A stretch of 7,634 nt of DNA. Source: an uncultured Alphaproteobacteria bacterium (GTDB lineage Bacteria > Pseudomonadota > Alphaproteobacteria > Caulobacterales > Caulobacteraceae). A program made the position numbers and the translations under genes. Positions within the stretch are counted from its first letter, which is position 1; every line of letters starts with the position of its first letter. The notes under the pieces are model-generated. The model saw only the letters and a program-made list of their open reading frames with translations, was not told the origin of the DNA and made no database searches. Positions 5,932 to 7,634 of the stretch are shown here, piece by piece. The stretch is from the NCBI GenBank assembly GCA_903928755.1, contig CAIYSH010000370.1:1-7634 (forward strand), in the 5' to 3' direction.

Positions 5932-6474
5932 ATGTACGGAATGGTCCATCGCGCTGCCAGACAGATGGTGCTTGATCAGCACGGCGAGAATAAATGGGCA
6001 GAAATACTGAAAAATTCAGGGCTCGGAAATGAGTCTTTCATCAGCGCAACCGTTTACGACGATAGTATAACTGTCGCCCTTTTGGAAACACTGGCGCAAC
6101 ATTTTAATACCAACGTAGATTATATACTTATTGAATTCGGAAAATACTGGATTCAATTCGCTTATAATGGCGACTATAAATCGGTCATGAATTTGACGGG
6201 AAACGATTTATTTTCATTTCTTGGAAATCTCAACCGGATGCATGACAGCGTCCAGATAAGCATTCCCGGGGCGAGGCTACCCTCCTTCCTGATTGAAGAT
6301 GCTACCCAGCACACCATCAGCGTCACATATGCCTCCGATCGACGCGGGCTTGAACCATTTGTCGAAGGCCTGCTCATGGGGCTCATGAAACACTTCGGCC
6401 ATGATGGCGAGGTGCGCATGGTCGGGCCGAACAATCGCGGGGTCCTGTTCCAGATCATCCTGGCCACCCCGTGA
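5932..6474 (+). CDS. hnoX: H-NOX heme nitric oxide sensor protein (HNOB domain)
   Basis: This 180-residue stand-alone protein has the length and motifs of an H-NOX, a cytosolic b-type heme protein that binds NO and controls a partner enzyme. The proximal heme ligand is His104 (NRMHDSVQ). The heme-bending proline region is LPSF (Pro117). The propionate-binding YxSxR motif is Tyr133, Ser135 and Arg137 (YASDRRGL). All lie two residues after His102, Pro115, Tyr131, Ser133 and Arg135 of the Thermoanaerobacter protein. The distal Tyr140 of that oxygen-binding protein corresponds to Pro142 here, and its Trp9 and Asn74 to Ala9 and Trp73, so a NO-selective, non-oxygen-binding pocket is inferred. The gene overlaps the next one by four bases (GTGA), the usual pairing of H-NOX with a signalling enzyme. 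Roughly the first 300 bases are AT-rich, unlike the rest of the window, suggesting acquisition or recombination. Confidence 0.95.
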   Translation: MYGMVHRAARQMVLDQHGENKWAEILKNSGLGNESFISATVYDDSITVALLETLAQHFNTNVDYILIEFGKYWIQFAYNGDYKSVMNLTGNDLFSFLGNLNRMHDSVQISIPGARLPSFLIEDATQHTISVTYASDRRGLEPFVEGLLMGLMKHFGHDGEVRMVGPNNRGVLFQIILATP

Positions 6475-7634
6475 CCCCTGTCCTTGCCCTGGATGAACAG
6501 GATCTGGCCGCGCTTTTTCCAGCCTTCGTAACGACGACGGCGGAACTGGACATCACCTCGACCGGACCCTCCATCCTGCGGACACTGCAGGACATCAGGC
6601 CCGGCAAGAGGCTGACAGACCTGGTTTTCGTGGACCGACCGGTCGGTAAATTCGACCCCTACCATACAGCCGTGAGCCGCGACCGGGTCATCCTGCGTCA
6701 CCGGACTACAGGGATGATTCTGCGTGGAATGGTTCTGATTGTTGAGGGAGGCTATCTCTTCTGCCTCGGTCATGCGCCGATTTCCATGGCAACGACGGAA
6801 ATTCAAGGCCTGAGTTTTCAGGATTTTTCCGTCGCGGATTCCTCTCTTGACGCCCTGCTGGCCGTAGAGGTGCAGAAATCGCTCGTGGAGGAACAGCGCG
6901 GACTGATCGGGGAGTTATCCGAGGCCAAGCTGGCAGCAGAATCCGCTGACAAGGCCAAATCCGAATTCCTTGCGAATATGAGCCATGAAATCCGCACGCC
7001 CCTGACCGCAATAGTCGGTTTCTCGGATCTGCTGGCCAAGCTTCCAGACCTGTCCGAGACGGCCCGGAACTATGGAAACAGGATATCTGACGGCAGCCGA
7101 AGTCTTCTCGCCGTGGTCAATCAGATCCTTGACTGGTCCAGCCTCGAAGTAAGGACCCTGGACTTGCAGACCGAGGCCTTCAATCCTACCGACCTGGCCC
7201 AAAGCTGTCTGGACCTGTTTGCAGGGCAGGTTGGCAGCAGACAGGTCCGCCTGTTCCTCGAGGCCATGGATGGCATGCCAGAGGCCGTGTGCACTGACCC
7301 TACGGTCATGCGTCAGATCCTGATGAATCTGCTGAGCAATGCCGTCAAATTCACCCATCAGGGCGAAATTCGCCTGAGGCTCTCCTATGACCAGGATCTG
7401 CAAAATCTCGACATCGAGATCAGCGATACAGGATGCGGCATCCCCGCTGACCGACTGGCCCAACTGTTCAACAGATTTACCCAGGCCGACAGTTCAATAC
7501 GTCGAAGATTTGGCGGGACAGGGCTGGGGCTTGCCATAACGCGACAACTTGTGAACGCCATGGGCGGCGGGATCACGGTGCGCACGGAGGAAAACTGCGG
7601 CACGACCTTCGTGCTGGCGATTCCGGCCGGGGCC
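6471..7634 (+). CDS. hnoK: H-NOX-associated sensor histidine kinase with HNOBA domain (C-terminus beyond window)
   Basis: The frame starts at GTG 6471, inside the H-NOX stop (GTGA), and stays open for 388 codons to the window edge. The start is inferred from this overlap; no Shine-Dalgarno is visible, so translation is probably coupled. Residues 14-132 match the PAS-like HNOBA domain of guanylate cyclases (ILRGMVLIVEGGYLFCLGHAP, then LSFQDFSVADSSLDALL, preceded by LTDLVFVDRP). A coiled coil follows at about 130-163. The HisKA domain has phospho-acceptor His172 in FLANMSHEIRTPL. The HATPase domain has the N box Asn290 (NLLSNAVKF), the G1 box Asp319 (DTGCGIP), an F box (LFNRFTQAD) and the G2 box at 348-354 (GGTGLGL). 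No membrane helix is present, so this is a cytosolic kinase, presumably regulated by the H-NOX. The window ends at the end of the ATPase domain; a receiver domain may follow. Confidence 0.93.
   Translation, partial: MTPVLALDEQDLAALFPAFVTTTAELDITSTGPSILRTLQDIRPGKRLTDLVFVDRPVGKFDPYHTAVSRDRVILRHRTTGMILRGMVLIVEGGYLFCLGHAPISMATTEIQGLSFQDFSVADSSLDALLAVEVQKSLVEEQRGLIGELSEAKLAAESADKAKSEFLANMSHEIRTPLTAIVGFSDLLAKLPDLSETARNYGNRISDGSRSLLAVVNQILDWSSLEVRTLDLQTEAFNPTDLAQSCLDLFAGQVGSRQVRLFLEAMDGMPEAVCTDPTVMRQILMNLLSNAVKFTHQGEIRLRLSYDQDLQNLDIEISDTGCGIPADRLAQLFNRFTQADSSIRRRFGGTGLGLAITRQLVNAMGGGITVRTEENCGTTFVLAIPAGA

Noticed and set aside
6174..6806. Leftward frame of 210 codons across the H-NOX/kinase junction
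   Set aside because: It lies opposite two well-supported genes and shows no recognisable domain.

Overview
The window reads as chromosomal DNA of a GC-rich alphaproteobacterium, most likely of the Caulobacterales (Caulobacter, Phenylobacterium or Brevundimonas type). This is inferred from protein style and gene content; no rRNA or other taxonomic marker is present. No phage, insertion sequence, CRISPR array, tRNA or rRNA gene is visible.

Layout. Positions 1-90 hold the first 30 codons of a leftward gene for an exported protein. A 188-base gap separates it from a rightward block: ptsP (nitrogen-PTS enzyme I with an N-terminal GAF domain), a RodZ-like membrane protein with a cytoplasmic helix-turn-helix that overlaps the end of ptsP, and ispG (iron-sulfur enzyme of the MEP isoprenoid pathway). 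rodZ next to ispG is also found in Escherichia coli. A hairpin-forming repeat, likely of a dispersed intergenic type, fills the end of the rodZ-ispG gap and stops one base before the first possible ispG start codon. After ispG comes a 97-residue beta-rich protein of unknown function, closed by a convincing intrinsic terminator. A leftward hypothetical gene converges on that terminator. About 330 bases without a gene follow, and then the signalling pair.

The most distinctive content is at the right end. An H-NOX heme protein (nitric oxide sensor) overlaps by four bases a sensor histidine kinase whose N-terminus matches the HNOBA domain. HNOB followed by HNOBA and a coiled coil is also the sensory order of animal soluble guanylate cyclase, here split over two genes with a kinase as output. 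The H-NOX has the proximal histidine and the YxSxR motif but lacks the distal tyrosine of oxygen-binding members, so it should be a NO sensor. The kinase runs off the window end just after its ATPase domain.

The first half of the H-NOX gene is clearly AT-rich (about 37-38 % GC by hand count at 6001-6240), unlike everything around it. The DNA before it contains a potential pseudoknot and a heptamer direct repeat. The genes left of 5601 look like ordinary core chromosome; the H-NOX module and its leader are the accessory-like part.
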